NCBI GenBank assembly: GCA_944474755.1
Contig: OX104114.1
Coordinates: 79,470,623-79,534,622, forward strand
Length of the DNA: 64,000 bases
From: Limnoperna fortunei
Taxonomy: Eukaryota > Mollusca > Bivalvia > Mytilida > Modiolidae
Direction of reading: 5' to 3'
How positions within the stretch are numbered: the stretch's first letter is position 1; every line of letters starts with the position of its first letter. The notes under the pieces are model-generated. The model worked only from the letters and a program-made list of their open reading frames with translations. It did not search any database and was not told the DNA's origin. Below are positions 36,960 to 48,857 of this stretch, piece after piece. A program made the position numbers and the translations under genes.

Positions 36960-38583
36960 ATTCGTTAAAAAAAACTGGTTCTGTTCTATTGAAAGATGGC
37001 AACAAATAGAGTTATCTACCCTGAACGTAATCTCCTGTGTACACATGTTGCGTCACCGGTTTGTTTTGATGTTTACCGCTATCATATTGTGACATAAATT
37101 GGGTCATGGAAGCGCAGATATGTTGTTTTCATGTTAATATTTAAAAAGGCCTAGTAAACCAACACAACTAAGCAAATATTTTAAAATTTTTATTGCTGAA
37201 CCGAAAGTTGACGTCACAATACATTTTTACGGGAAAAGGAGCGTGAAATTCTTATCTCGCCTACGGGTTGAGATAAGGATATCTCAACCGGCTAAAAATA
37301 GGTACCACGCTGTCTCATTAGTGAGAAATATTTTTTCCACACCGGTCAAGCGGTTGAAATATTACGTCAAAATTAGAGAATGTAAGTTTCATATGCTTTT
37401 TAAACGCATAGAAGTGCGTTCAAATTACCAATCACAACTAGAACAATATGTTCTCATAACAACATTGGAAATTTAAAAAATGTTAAATGAAGTTTTTATC
37501 ATATATTTATAATTTTTCCAATTACAATCCTGAAGAAAAAAAGAAAATATATATATTTCTATATTTTTACTACTTGCCTCTGTTCTTGGCTAAAATTCCG
37601 AAGCGTTCCGTAAAGAAAAATGACAGAAAATGACATTGCCGATCTTCTTAGAGGAGAACCTGGGGAAATTAGACAAAAGCAAACAAAAAGAACACTGGAA
37701 AATACTATCCAATATATTAATGCAATAACGCTATGTTATTAAGAAAAATATAGAAGAATTGAAAACCATTTTCCTTTGACGCTGGATGGTTTTCATTATG
37801 TGTAACGTGTCCGCCGCTGTTTGTGTCGCCATGAGAAATTAAAATTTTCTCAAGTCTAATAATTTTCTCAATTTTCTCAATTAACAAGACAATAAAGAAA
37901 ATCATAGGTTTTGATTAGCTAAAAAAGATTAAAAATACTGTTAGCTTATAATTGTTATATGGCACGATGTTATTTTATGTTATTGCTTAAAATATACCGT
38001 AACTGAACTATTTTCATGGCTATCAACTGGTACCTTTTCATACAATCTCTATTTCGATTTACTATCAAAGGATTTGAGAGTTGCGTCCCTTGCATCTCTG
38101 AACTGCAGCAAACAGACATTACTTTTAGATAATGTATGAACAAATGAAACACTCGATGACTTCTTCAAAGCACTGATTTATGAGTAAAAATGTAAGGTTA
38201 CACTTACGAAATAGTTCAACGGGAAACAAATATACTGATTTTACCACATGGTTGGGATAAAAGGTGGTCATACATCGCCAGCTTGAGGTACCACTAGTAT
38301 ATATTAACTTGAATCTATGTATTATGTAAACTCATTGCAATAGTACAAACTGCATCATGATTAACTTCTCTCACAGAGTACTTAGAATAGTGAATATTTA
38401 CCTTGCTTAAAATTAACTTACATATGGATTCACAAAAGTTACATATTGTGCCTATAATTATAGTACAGATGTAGTGTAAATGAGTATTCTGTGACTGGAC
38501 TGAAACATGCATACTATTATTTTTGTTGCCTGTAGAATATTTATTATCTGCTATTTAACTACATTCCATCTTGAAATTGTTGG
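36960..38583. other. Intergenic stretch with one small hairpin
   Basis: CTTATCTC at about 37251 pairs with GAGATAAG at about 37270. The rest shows no recognisable gene or element; open frames up to 79 codons here look incidental. Confidence 0.5.
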
Positions 38584-38842
38584 TTTTTTCTTTGATGGTG
38601 TTTAACGCCATTTTCAGCATTTTTCAGCTATATCGTGGCGTTTAGTTTTTATTGGGGGAGGAAGCCGGAGTACCCGGAGAAAACCCCCGACCTGCGGTAA
38701 GAAAACTGGCAATCCTTGTCAATTAACATTGGAGTCGAGTACACCCTGCCTGCAGTGAGAATCTAACCCGCAATCTCAGTGTTGACAGACCACGTGATCA
38801 ATAGTAGACGAACTACCTTGACCACTCGGCCACCGAGGCCCC
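38584..38842 (-). mobile_element. tRNA-derived SINE with target-site duplication
   Basis: Inverted near full-length copy with head complement CCACTCGGCCACCGAGGCC on the right. Flanks TGAAATTGTTGG (38572-38583) and TGAAATGGTTGG (38843-38854) give a 12-bp duplication with one mismatch. Confidence 0.92.
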
Positions 38843-39150
38843 TGAAATGGTTGGGATAGGATTTTTACAGGATATGCTGGTTATACAATACCCTTTGATT
38901 TATATCAATAAAATGTTTGAAATTAAATGAAATATGTGTTCCCCTAATGAAACATTTCAATTGTAGTAAGACGAAGTATCTTGACTTTACCACCGGTAAA
39001 ATTGTAAATATAGGAAGATACATACTGATTTTACCATGATTGGGAGTTTACAATATTCCAGCTGTGGACTCATTAAAATTACGAGTATCTTATTTGATTC
39101 ATCATTACTGTTTAAATTAGGTTATAGGTTGTTTCCGGTGTTTCAAATGA

Positions 39151-39517
39151 CATTCTAATGCAGTTCTTGATATAACGTCAATTCTGATTGGATAACGGGA
39201 ATAATTTCATGGCATCAATCGTGGGTCATGGCATCAATTCCACGATTGATGCCGTCAGATTTTAACGCAAGCGCAGACGTTATTTCCGGCAAATAAAAAA
39301 TTCCAATTTTAATCAGTTAATTTTGTTTTATATTGCCGTAGCATTAGAATGGAGATAACTGTATTGTATTTGAAGATTTGCCGGCATCAATTGGTGATTT
39401 GATGGTCGGAAATATCCGTTTACTGGCTCCGCTTACGCGTCGCCAATAAACTCAATTTCCGACCATCAAATCACCAATTGATGCCGGCAAATCTTCAAAT
39501 ACAATACAGTTATCTCC
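39151..39517. repeat. Composite inverted-repeat element
   Basis: Two adjoining inverted repeats. The left one is bounded by CATTCTAATGC (39151) and GCATTAGAATG (39341-39351) and contains an inner hairpin GGCATCAATCGTGG / CCACGATTGATGCC. The right one (39351-39517) has arms of about 67 bases beginning GGAGATAACTGTATTG and centred on TGGCTCCGCTTACGCG. Together they look like a non-autonomous DNA transposon or two elements sharing an edge. Confidence 0.7.
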
Positions 39518-40169
39518 TAAGTATAAACACACAACAAACAAATATATTTAGTCTTATATTTGTTTTAATATTTTTGCATAAAAGTTGTATACGGTAGTTT
39601 AAAAAATATTTTCAGCAATCTACGAAAAATCTTGATAAAAGACATTCGTTATAGTTTAATCAATTTATTCTCCAGCTGAGCCAAGAAATATTTGTGTTTT
39701 AGAAAAACAACAATGACACTGACCAAATAGGTCAATCCATTTTTTAAGTAACTTAATACGCTAGTTTCATTTTTATTCGTGGGGTACCAATTTTCCTCGT
39801 TTACGTGGGAGGGACAAACCACTAAATTAAGAATTGAACGAATAATGACCTCAAGACAATCTATAATGAACTGACTGGTAAACTTTAGAAACCTAATATC
39901 TTGAATGACTTAATCTGATGAGTTGAAACCCTAAAACCATTAGAATTTATTTCCTTCATTCTGCACTAACATTGTGTAGAAAACACAAAAGTACAAATGT
40001 GGCCAGTCAATTGCAATAAAAGGGTACCGCAAATCAAAATGGTACAAAAAATACAAATTTCTTTGAAAGTGGATGCAGATATACATGTAAGACGAGTCTT
40101 TACTTAAATAATAACTGAAACAGATATCATGACCAGGCTGATTTATACCACTGCTTAATTCTATCACAG

Positions 40170-40330
40170 CCAAACTCGCATTGCTTTTCTGTACCGTTTC
40201 AAATTCGCTACTATTTGTTCATTTGTTTTTGTTCCGACAACAGCTAAAATACTGCTTGCTTGACGTGTAGAAACCATCAATTAAATAAATCACCCTGTCA
40301 GTAAATCAATCCATCAAAAATTCCTATAAA
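40170..40330 (+). mobile_element. Degenerate retroelement 3' tail
   Basis: TTGTTCCGACAACAGCTAAA, ATACTGCTTGC and GACGTGTAGAAACCATCAAT resemble the 3' end of the element at 45482-45867 (TGTTCCATCCTGAATATAGC, TGAAATACTGC, GGACGTAAAG, CAATCAATC). Too decayed to assign a full length. Between 39518 and 40170 nothing was recognised. Confidence 0.4.
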
Positions 40331-40569
40331 GTTTCCATATAGCCGAATAACTATAAATGCTGTCGTATATACATATCTAATTGCAAATCCTCGTGTCAGA
40401 AAAAAGTAAGAGGAAAATTTATATGGGAGAAATTGGTTATTGACAGATATAAGACATATAAAGAAATGGCAAATTTACTAATCATTTTCTTTACCTTTTA
40501 CAGTTACAGGATCTGTTATGACTTTAGGATACCAGCGCGTCCTCTACTGTCATCTTTAATTCTTGTATA

Positions 40570-41335
40570 ATAGTACTAGTTAGGTAATGTCTGGTCGTGT
40601 GTAGTTTCTCTAGGTTTAGGTATCTCTGTGCTTGGTTTTTTCCAGAATCGGCCTAATCTGGCTTCAAAGGATTTTACTGATGGTGCATTGATTACTGGTG
40701 TTGGTAATCTGTTCCAAATATCTACAGTTCTTTGAGTGAAGATGTAATTTCTCATACCTTGCCATGATTTTTTTTTTTGTAGTTTGAGATGGTAACCGCG
40801 TGTGGTGGTATCACTGCGGGGTTGTATAAAATCTGACACTTCTTGGTCGTACTTGTCAGTTAGGATCTTGTACATCTCTATCATGTCTCCCCTAGATCTT
40901 CTATAGGATAATGTTGGCAACTCGAGTTTACGTAAACGTTCTTCATAAGTTAAGTTTGATAGTCATGAATTGCTTTGTTGCTCTCCTTTGAACATTCTCA
41001 ATAGCCTCGATGTGTTTCTTCAAATGTGGACACAATACTTGGTTAGCGTATTCTATGTGGAGTCTAACAAGTGCTGTGTATAGTAACTTGAAGATCTTAC
41101 AGTCCATGAACTCCATAGTTTTCCTTAATACTCCCATTATTGAATTGGCTTTATTGATCTTTTCTGACATATGCTGTTCAAAAGTCAGTTTGGTATAAAT
41201 CGTCACTCCTATGAATTGTCGGTTTCTACATAGGTCATTGGTGGAAGATTCATTCATTCAAGGTGTAAGTTTTCAATCTTGGATTTTCCAATGCGCATAA
41301 CTTTGCATTTCGATCTTCTAGTTTCAATCCTACAA
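40570..41335 (-). pseudogene. Non-LTR retrotransposon, C-terminal fragment of a second family
   Basis: Minus-strand reading: KCKVMRIGKSKIENLHLE (about 41280-41335), QFIGVTIYTKLTFEQHM, ALVRLHIEYANQVLCPHLKK, HIEAIENVQRRATKQ, then after a frameshift near 40940 LPTLSYRRSRGDMIEMYKIL, GYHLKLQKKKSW, FTQRTVDIWNRLP and SVKSFEARLGRFWK. This is the thumb and C-terminal end of a jockey/CR1-like polymerase, truncated well after the catalytic site. It is a different family from the two copies at 22.8-26.9 kb, whose C termini carry a Cys/His region. No intact frame remains. Confidence 0.85.
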
Positions 41336-41367
41336 AACTTTAACGTCGAATATTGGATACGACATGT

Positions 41368-41487
41368 CGTAATAACGACAGAGCTATCTCGTAATAACGA
41401 CACAGTTATCTCGTAATAACTACACAACTATATCGTAATAACGACACACTTATCTCGTAATAACGACACAGAAATTCGAAATAACGA
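41368..41487 (+). repeat. 22-bp tandem array, about 5.5 units
   Basis: Units start at 41368, 41390, 41412, 41434 and 41456, each beginning CGTAATAACG and ending in TATCT-like sequence. CGT and ACG at the ends of the core are self-complementary. Unlike the foldback elements, only one orientation is present. Confidence 0.85.
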
Positions 41488-41689
41488 TTATTAATTTAAT
41501 GACCGGAACGAAATAACTATGTCTGGACTTTCCGGTCGCTGTCGAGACAATAACTATGGGACAGGGATACCTTGATTATAAGTAATTACAAAAGATAACA
41601 AAGCGAATTTTTGTTGGTCATTCTTTGAAATACAATTTATGTCAAGTCCGCCTATGTTATCTATTTAATTACTATACAACGTAGCCTTA

Positions 41690-42440
41690 TATCTAGTTTA
41701 AATTTTCACCATGAGCATATACTACAGATTAAAACCTTATGTCTAATTGTAGCTTTAATTTTCCCCGTAAGTATTAACTATAGATTTTATCCTCATATCT
41801 ACTTTGGCTTCTGTTTCCCCACGTATTTGCAAAAGAATGGATCCTTATATCTAGTTTAGCTTTTGTCCCTTACGTATTTGCAATAGAATGGATCCTTATA
41901 TCTAGTTTAGCTTTTGTCCCTTACGTATTTGCAATAGAATGGATCCTTATATCTGGTTTAGCTTTTGTCCCTTACGTATTTGCAATAGAATGAATCCTTA
42001 TATCTAGTTTAGCTTTTGTCCCTTACGTATTTGCAATAGAATGGATCCTTATATCTAGTTTAGGTTTTGTCCCTTACGTATTTGCAATAGAATGGATCCT
42101 TTTATCTAGTTTAGCTTTTGTCCTCTACGTATTTGCAATAGAATGGATCCTTATATCTAGTTTAGCCTTTGTCCCTTACGCATTTGCAATAGAATGGATC
42201 CTTATATCTAGTTTAGGTTTTGTCCCTTACGTATTTGCAATAGAATGGATCCTTATATCTAGTTTAGCCTTTGTCCCTTACGCATTTGCAATAGAATGGA
42301 TCCTTATATCTAGTTTAGCTTTTGTCCCTTACGTATTTGCAATAGAATGGATCCTTATATCTAGTTTAGCTTTTGTCCTCTACGTATTTGCAATAGAATG
42401 GATCCTTATTTCTAGTTTAGCTTTTGTCCCCTACGTTTTT
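41690..42440 (+). repeat. 51-bp minisatellite, about 12 good units
   Basis: GGATCCTTATATCTAGTTTA recurs at 41839, 41890, 41941, 41992 (GAATCC), 42043, 42094, 42145, 42196, 42247, 42298, 42349 and 42400, a strict 51-bp period. Three decayed units precede it from about 41690. Variants such as GTCCTCTACG and GTCCCTTACGCATTT recur at spaced units, suggesting multi-unit copying. No coding potential. Confidence 0.95.
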
Positions 42441-43296
42441 GGTTATGTAGCGATTATAATTGTTTCAGTTAGTTCACCAGTTTTAGAGAAGTTTAAAAAA
42501 GCATTTTTATTGGATATTGTCACAAACCGCCCCAGATAGACAACTTCTAATGCAAAGCACTTTAAATTCGTAAACAACACTTTCTGAATTTTAAAACAAT
42601 TATTTTCTTGTAAATTGTAAAAGTCCAAATGATTTGTAACTTATGACATGCCATAAAATCTGGTTTAACTCAACATTTCTTTTGTAATACCAAGTCAGCA
42701 CTATTGCTGTAGTTGCTATATTTTTATGTTGTTGGTTTTCAAGTTTGCCGGTTTCTTAGACTGTTTTGTGGATGGTATTTTGTTATTTTTGTCTTCATTT
42801 TGACATAAATAGTCGGGGAAATCTCATTCAATGATTATTTGTGCATCGTCCTGATCTATAGAAATCAACACGGCCCCCAGAGTAATTTTTTATATTTATT
42901 TCGCATAAAATACGTGTAATGAGTGGGAGCTTCGTTTTAAAACTACATGTATCTTTATTTCTTGTCTATCACATTTTAACATAGTGTTTGCATGAACAAT
43001 TCTTGTCAAATGACTAACTTTGAACCAAGTAAGTAATACACGCCAAGTGAAAGATATTCAGCTGTATAATGGCAAGAACACAGTTTTTTTCCATAGTATA
43101 TGTTGGATGTGCACTAGATCAGAACATAAGCGCAATTTTAAAATCCTCAAAAGCTATTGCAATCATCCACAATTGAGTCCTACCCATGTAACCTCATTCT
43201 GGCACATTATCCTCATTCTAGGCCGTAAAGTCCTTTCTCCACCCTTTTTTATGATGGTTACTGGAAGAAAACCTTTTTAAAATTTATTGATCTTCT
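42441..43296. other. Intergenic stretch, nothing recognised
   Basis: No tandem repeat, SINE or hairpin was seen; frames of 61 and 86 codons match nothing known to me. Confidence 0.5.
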
Positions 43297-43406
43297 GGAG
43301 TCAATTTTACAAAAAGTCCTACGCGTAAAATCTGTCGTGGAAATCCACTGTGACGTCAGAACTTACGACAGATTTTACGCGTAGGACTTTTTGTAAAATC
43401 GACTCC
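43297..43406. repeat. Near-perfect inverted repeat, palindromic MITE-like
   Basis: Arms of about 42 bases begin GGAGTCAATTTTACAAAAAG on the left and end with the complement on the right, with one mismatch near the outer end. The loop is GGAAATCCACTGTGACGTCA-like. The high arm identity suggests recent activity or ongoing correction. Confidence 0.85.
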
Positions 43407-44868
43407 TGTACTTTTTGTGAGCAAGCTAACATTTACGCTATGTATTGTAGAAAGTTTTTTCGATAACTAACAAACAATAAACACTGGGGGAAAGCTACTG
43501 TTCGTAACTTAAGTTACGAACGGCCCAACATGGCGGAAGGTGACAACGGTAAGATTTTGTTTTATCAGTTATTATACATTATAGACGTTTTCTAAGTAGG
43601 ATAAAATGACCAAACTTTAGTATATTTTATAATGATACCAGAACATTAAACATTTCATAGAATAAAACACCCAAAAATGGTTTAAAATGACTCTGAAAAA
43701 ATCCCGAAGGCGTTCGTAACTTCGTAGAGTGTTGTTCGTAACTTGTAATGTTTGTTATAAAAAGATGTTCGTAACTTTACTATTATGTTCGTAACTTTAC
43801 TATGATGTTCATAACTTTTATTGTGATGCAATGGTACTTAAAAATGTATGAACGCATTACAGTATGACAGAAAGTTTGAAGAATTTGACATTTAAATATA
43901 ACAATTACGCCGGCGCCTTGGATACAGTCTTATAATATCAAAGAATGTAAATAAAAAAATAGAAAGTCAATAAAACAAAAACAACAAAGTTAAATGAAAA
44001 ATCTTAGGAGAACGAAAGTGTAAACCAAGAGCAATGAAGGTATCAGGACTAATAAATGTCCTTGTTTATTTAAATTGAATGGAGATAGCATCGTCTGATT
44101 ATAAGACATCTTTGATGACATGGTCCCATATCGTTTTGCTTCTCACTTTCTGTTGTCATTAATACAATTAATTTTTTTAATCTGAATGTAAGGCATTCCG
44201 TAAATCTAGCTTTCTAAGTTTAATCAAAATGCAGACATGGGAAAAGTCTATTATCCTTTACATGTGAAACACTTTCGTTATTCTATATAAGACAAAATAT
44301 AATTTGAAGAAATATACAAACACAAAAAAATACTGAAAAAAACAATCCATAACATTACTCTTGAACATCACGTGTATCATTAAACTATTATCATAATGAT
44401 ATGATGAAATCGTAGAACAATCGAGTTTTAAATGAACAAATAAACATCAATTATATATTAATGCGTTTAAACTATGTCAAGAATGGACCTATTTTTTCGC
44501 ATTTCAAACATTGTATCAAACGAAAATGTAAGATACATTATTATCACATATTTGGTAGTACTATGAACATTTTTACATATTTGATATGACCGGAACTGAT
44601 GGACCGATATCAGTCCTCGGGTCTAATGATCGATATTAGCCCCGGTGGCTGATATCTGTTTTTAGCTTTCGCTTTAATTTCGCATTTCCGCTCATATGTC
44701 AACATAGCAGACGAACTTAAACTAACAAAATGACGGACGATAAGTTCAACAAATAAAATTACGGATGACAAGTTTGTTGCTGTCTCTTCAAAAAAAAATT
44801 CTACATTTGTTGATAGTATGAAAAATGAAAATACTAAACGAAAAAAAAACCCAATGAGTTTTTACTGA

Positions 44869-46089
44869 GGCCAAACAGAATTAATTTCTTGTTCTTCGGA
44901 CTTTAACATTGAAAATAAGGTGCGAGCGAGCGAATTTTTTTTATTATATTTTTTTTAAATTCTGATTTTGTGGAGCGAATGATTTTTTAAGGCGAGCGAC
45001 ATGTTTTTTAATTTTTTAAAAAGATTTTTTTTCAGGTTTTCATGGTTAAACTGATGCGAGCGAGCAATATTTTTAATTTTGAAGAAAATAACTGAAATTA
45101 AAAAAAAAATTATTTGATATGAAAAAAGTGCTTGTTCTCAGTGTTTTATGACTAAACCAATTGATTAATAAATTATATAGCAGAAAAGAATTGTCTTGAA
45201 TTTGTTTTCTCTTCTGAAAAGATGCTGCCTTGGCTTTCTATCAATAGGTACAGACGGACCAACAGACAGCCCATACAACTATTCAGTTATGTCACCAAAT
45301 CTTTCTGGCAAGGCATAATTTCAAGATAAAAGACTACCTGTCTTTATTAATAATAACAAACAGTAAAAATAACATTTGTATTTGGTAGCAGTACTTTAAA
45401 CTGGGTGGCAACTGCTGCCACAACCACACACTTGTTTTCTGTCATTGTTTTCTACATTTTACTTTCGGTTTTGATTTTATACTGGGACCATACTGGGGAG
45501 CAGCCCAGCGCTTCTCCTGATGGCGGATAGGGGAGACCCTCTCGTTGGGGGGTTGTCAGGTCATAATACGGAAAGCCCGACCGCGGACCGTAGTGGGTAA
45601 CGTGTTTGGAGAGTGCCCCGCTCCTTGCATGACAAAGACCCCTTTTATAGATTTCGAAAAAGAGTAGGGTCATTGTAGCCGCTACAAAAGACTAAATTTT
45701 CCGCCCCTACCCACAACTTCATACTTTCCCAGTGGCAGTCAAAATTGTATTCCCTGTGACCCATCCCACCCCCTTTTTTCGTTGATTTATTGTTTGTTAA
45801 CTTGTTCCATCCTGAATATAGCTGAAATACTGCTCGCTGGACGTAAAGCGGACATCCAATCAATCAATTGATTTTATAGGGGACAGAAACGGTATTTTAA
45901 CCTTTTAAGTTCTGAGTGAATCTCAAGCTATCGGAGCCATTGGATGAAAATCGTAAAACGCGGAGACGATTTTTTTTTAAAGACAACTTCCGGTTCTGGA
46001 CGCGGGCGGAAGAAATTTATTCTTTTTTCTTTCTGAAATAATTTTACGTGGGGGCGGTCCGACGAACAAGCAATTAATTCGGCGTGGCC
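44869..46089. mobile_element. Harbinger-like non-autonomous DNA transposon, copy 1
   Basis: Terminal inverted repeats begin GGCCAAACAGAATTAATT and, on the complement of the right end, GGCCACGCCGAATTAATT; both continue into CTTGTTC and TCGGAC. TGA flanks the element on both sides (44866-44868, 46090-46092). A 3-bp duplication with the form TNA and GGCC ends suggests the PIF/Harbinger superfamily. Near the left end the motif GCGAGCGA occurs several times. No transposase frame is present. Its interior is interrupted by a SINE-like insertion at 45482. It lies inside the 43482-47576 element. Confidence 0.85.
45482..45867 (+). mobile_element. SINE-like retroposon inserted in the Harbinger-like element
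   Basis: A 386-bp insertion flanked by the perfect 11-bp duplication TTGATTTTATA (45471-45481 and 45868-45878). The second Harbinger-like copy has the empty site at about 57755-57765. The 3' end reads GAATATAGCTGAAATACTGC, GGACGTAAAG and (AATC)n, a tail common in mollusc retroposons. The GC-rich 5' part (CAGCCCAGCG, GACCGCGGACCG) is not obviously tRNA-like, so the head is unidentified. The minus-strand frames here are incidental. Confidence 0.85.
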
Positions 46090-46272
46090 TGAGTGACACA
46101 TCTATGATAAATACTTGCTTTCTTCTAAACCTACTAGTATGATATTGAACTAATTAAAGTTTTGTATATGTTTTTGTGTTTTATTACATTTTATTTAAAT
46201 ATTAAACTGTTTTCATCTGTTTTTTTTCGGACAAAAGGTCGAATAGTGGTTATCAAATATGTGATAAACAGA

Positions 46273-46407
46273 TTATGGCATGTCATTTTCCATATCGACC
46301 CAAGGTATCGGCCCTCGACCCATATCAGCCGTCGAGCAAGCTTTCGGGCTTGATATGGGAGTCTCGGGCAAATATCAGGGCCGATATGGAAAAATGCCAT
46401 GCAATAA
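46273..46407. repeat. Palindromic MITE-like element
   Basis: Arms of about 65 bases: TTATGGCATGTCATTTTCC and ATATCGACC on the left, GGGCCGATATGGAAAAATGC and CATGCAATAA on the right, centred near 46340 (GTCGAGCAAGCTTTCGGGC). Related GATATCAG / CTGATATC hairpin sequence is at 44607-44657. It lies inside the long-TIR element. Confidence 0.75.
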
Positions 46408-47049
46408 TCTATAAAAATTGAAAATAAGACGGAAAATATCAAACAGGATTCAACGTGACCAAGTTTGCTGCTCGCTATTTGCAATTGTCCCAGACCAAAA
46501 CAATGCATATACAATTAAAATCCAATCCTAAAATTGTCAAAGAAAACCACCCTTCTGGACATAGAACTACTAAGATAAAAACGACAATAACGAATATATT
46601 AAGCCTTGATCATGTAAACCTTCCCCTATTTTGATTTGAATAGTTCTAGTGTGTTTACTTACCACAACAAGTGTGTCAATATCGCTGGCTTCCATATCTG
46701 GAGGAAATAGCATGTACGGTAATTATATATGTTACATGTTACATGTATTAATGTTGATAAATCGGTATTTAGTGTCTAGGTCGCAAATAAGTAAGAAGGC
46801 CGAGTTGAGCCGAAATCGAATCGTGCAAAGGTAATGAAAGTATAGATGTACATGACATTGTACAGATTTACCTTAATTGTTCTGCATTCTTCCCGGTTAA
46901 AGTATTTTAATACAGTCTCTGTAAGAATCATGCAAAATTAGAAAATATTGACATAGCCAGTGGAAGTGATTTCCCGTCAACTGTCTTCAAATTGAAGCAT
47001 TACCTACCGTGAATACATAAAACAACAAACAAGTTTTGTTTTCCATATG

Positions 47050-47140
47050 GCCCGTCGAGTTACTCATTGTCTTGTCTAGGGAAAAGTCAAATCCAGGAAT
47101 AGGAAACACCACCTATGACTCAGCGAAAACGTCAGATTAA
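47050..47140 (-). mobile_element. Penelope-like 3' fragment
   Basis: GTCGAGTTACTCATTGTC, AGTCAAATCCAGGAATAG and CACCTATGACTCAGCGAAAA match 22462-22530 in the same orientation. It is a short piece of the region before the terminal tail, lying inside the long-TIR element. Confidence 0.6.
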
Positions 47141-47576
47141 ACGTTAAATTATACTTTAATTTTCAGGTCAGTATGGTATAGTTGTCTATTAGAGATGAAC
47201 AACGAACACTAATTTACCAACTTTTTCTTTTAATGATCAAGAAATACACTTTTTGCATACACAATCAATTATACGATAATAAAGTTACGAACATTTGTCA
47301 TATAAGTTACGAACATTTTAAAATTTTTCTTATTAAAGTTACGAACGCCTTCGAGATTTTTTCAGAGTCGTTATAAACCATTTTGGAAGGTTTTATTCTA
47401 TGAAATGTTTAATGTTATGGTATCTTTACAAAATATACTAAAGTTTGGTCGTTTTATCCTACTTAGAAAACGTCTATAATGCATAAAAACTGATAAAACA
47501 AAATCTTACCGGTGTCACCGTCCGCCATATTGGGCCGTTCGTAACTTAAGTTACGAACAGTGGCTTTCCCCCAGTG

Positions 47577-48754
47577 AATAAAGAAAATAGCTCAGAAGGC
47601 GTATTCTTCTATTTTTCAATATCGACCAATCGTTACATTTTACATGTAGCTTTTATGCTCATATAAATGTACATATTATTAAAGGGTAGCGTTGGTAACC
47701 AAAGAACTCGGGAACTAATAAATGCATTCTTAAACTTTAAAAACTGTGTACCACAAGTAAGTTATCAATATGACAAGGCCTTTTAACATCTCAATTAGAA
47801 TATTTAATATCTAGATTAGAATGTAAACTAATGCTATCAAGTTTCAGCAAAACAAGTCAATCTACTTTGTTTTCAATATTTTAAAGTAACAGAACACGTC
47901 TCCAGCATCGATAGAAAATTTAGCACTGTACAAAAAAATGTTGAAATCAGAAACTATTTTCATCCTTGATTTCTGACATGTCTGGCCAGCATTAAAATAT
48001 CGATCTTATAAAACTAGAGAAAATGTCAAGGCTACAAGGGATCAGTGAAGGCGTAGACGATTGACTCTTTAATGATGCCTGTTATTGAATATGGTCGTTT
48101 TTGTTAGTCGTGATTATAATTGGTGGTATCCTATTCAATTTAATGCGTAAGGAAGTAATCATTTATCAAAGGAAAAACTACTCTGAAAGACATAAAGCTT
48201 ACTTTTGTACTTCGTTCAACTTCTTTTGTTGTACGTGTAGTCATTAAAACTTAGTAAGCATGGTTATTTAGAACCTTTATAGAATTGGATTGTTATTATT
48301 GACTTGCTATACACGTAGCAGACTGGCATGTTATGCGCACAACAATCATTATTTTTTTAAATATTTTTGCCTTAAGCCTTTGCAAGAAATGTTTAAGAAT
48401 GGCAACTTCACGTAACCTGATGTTGGATTTAAAGGTTCCTTCCGGAATTTGTATTCCCCACAATTATGAACGATGCAGTAGCAGTAAATGAAGAGAGGTT
48501 GCGCGAGGTTCGAGAATGTTTTTCATGTGATTCGTATTCAGTTAAATGAAATAGTAAAATTACCGGCAAACAAAATATATGTAGAGCTTTTGTATGCAAC
48601 TTATTTCCTTTAATTTTGTGAAATATAGCATATAGTAATTTTCTAATAAAAACAGCCTCTCCATTATACTGTTTATACTTGTCTTTGATTTGTAGGGTAA
48701 GGTTATGGTTTATCACGTGTATGTGTAATAACAAAATGTATTGTTAACATATTT
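47577..48754. other. Intergenic stretch, nothing recognised
   Basis: No element, tandem repeat or convincing open frame was found. The 101-codon minus frame at 48429-48734 matches nothing known to me. Confidence 0.5.
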
Positions 48755-48857
48755 TGTTTGAATGTGTTTTAACGCCATTTTCAGCAATTTTTCAGCTATT
48801 TCATGGCGTCCAGTTTTTATTGGGGGAGGACGCCGGAGTACCCGGAGAGAACCCCCG
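48755..48857 (-). mobile_element. SINE, truncated to its 3' half
   Basis: TTTGAATGTGTTTTAACGCC, TTCAGCTATTTCATGGCG and TCCAGTTTTTATTGGGGGAG are the tail half of the main SINE in inverted orientation. It stops after GAGAACCCCCG, so the tRNA-like head is missing. This is either 5' truncation or a later deletion. Confidence 0.88.

Larger units (their letters stand above)
43482..47576. mobile_element. Non-autonomous DNA transposon with TIRs of 300-350 bp
   Basis: The left end CACTGGGGGAAAGCTACTG and the right end (complement CACTGGGGGAAAGCCACTG) begin inverted repeats that can be followed for about 300 bases (43482-43830 and about 47275-47576). AATAAA flanks both sides (43476-43481 and 47577-47582), a 6-bp target duplication. 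Each TIR has a perfect 22-bp palindrome with half-site GTTCGTAACTT (43500-43521 and 47537-47558) and further copies of GTTCGTAACT (about five more on the left, three on the right), possible transposase-binding sites. The interior holds other elements and no transposase. Superfamily unresolved. Confidence 0.85.

Noticed and set aside
45452..45863. Minus-strand frames with fairly GC-rich codons
   Set aside because: They lie within the SINE-like insertion at 45482-45867, and the composition is that of the retroposon.
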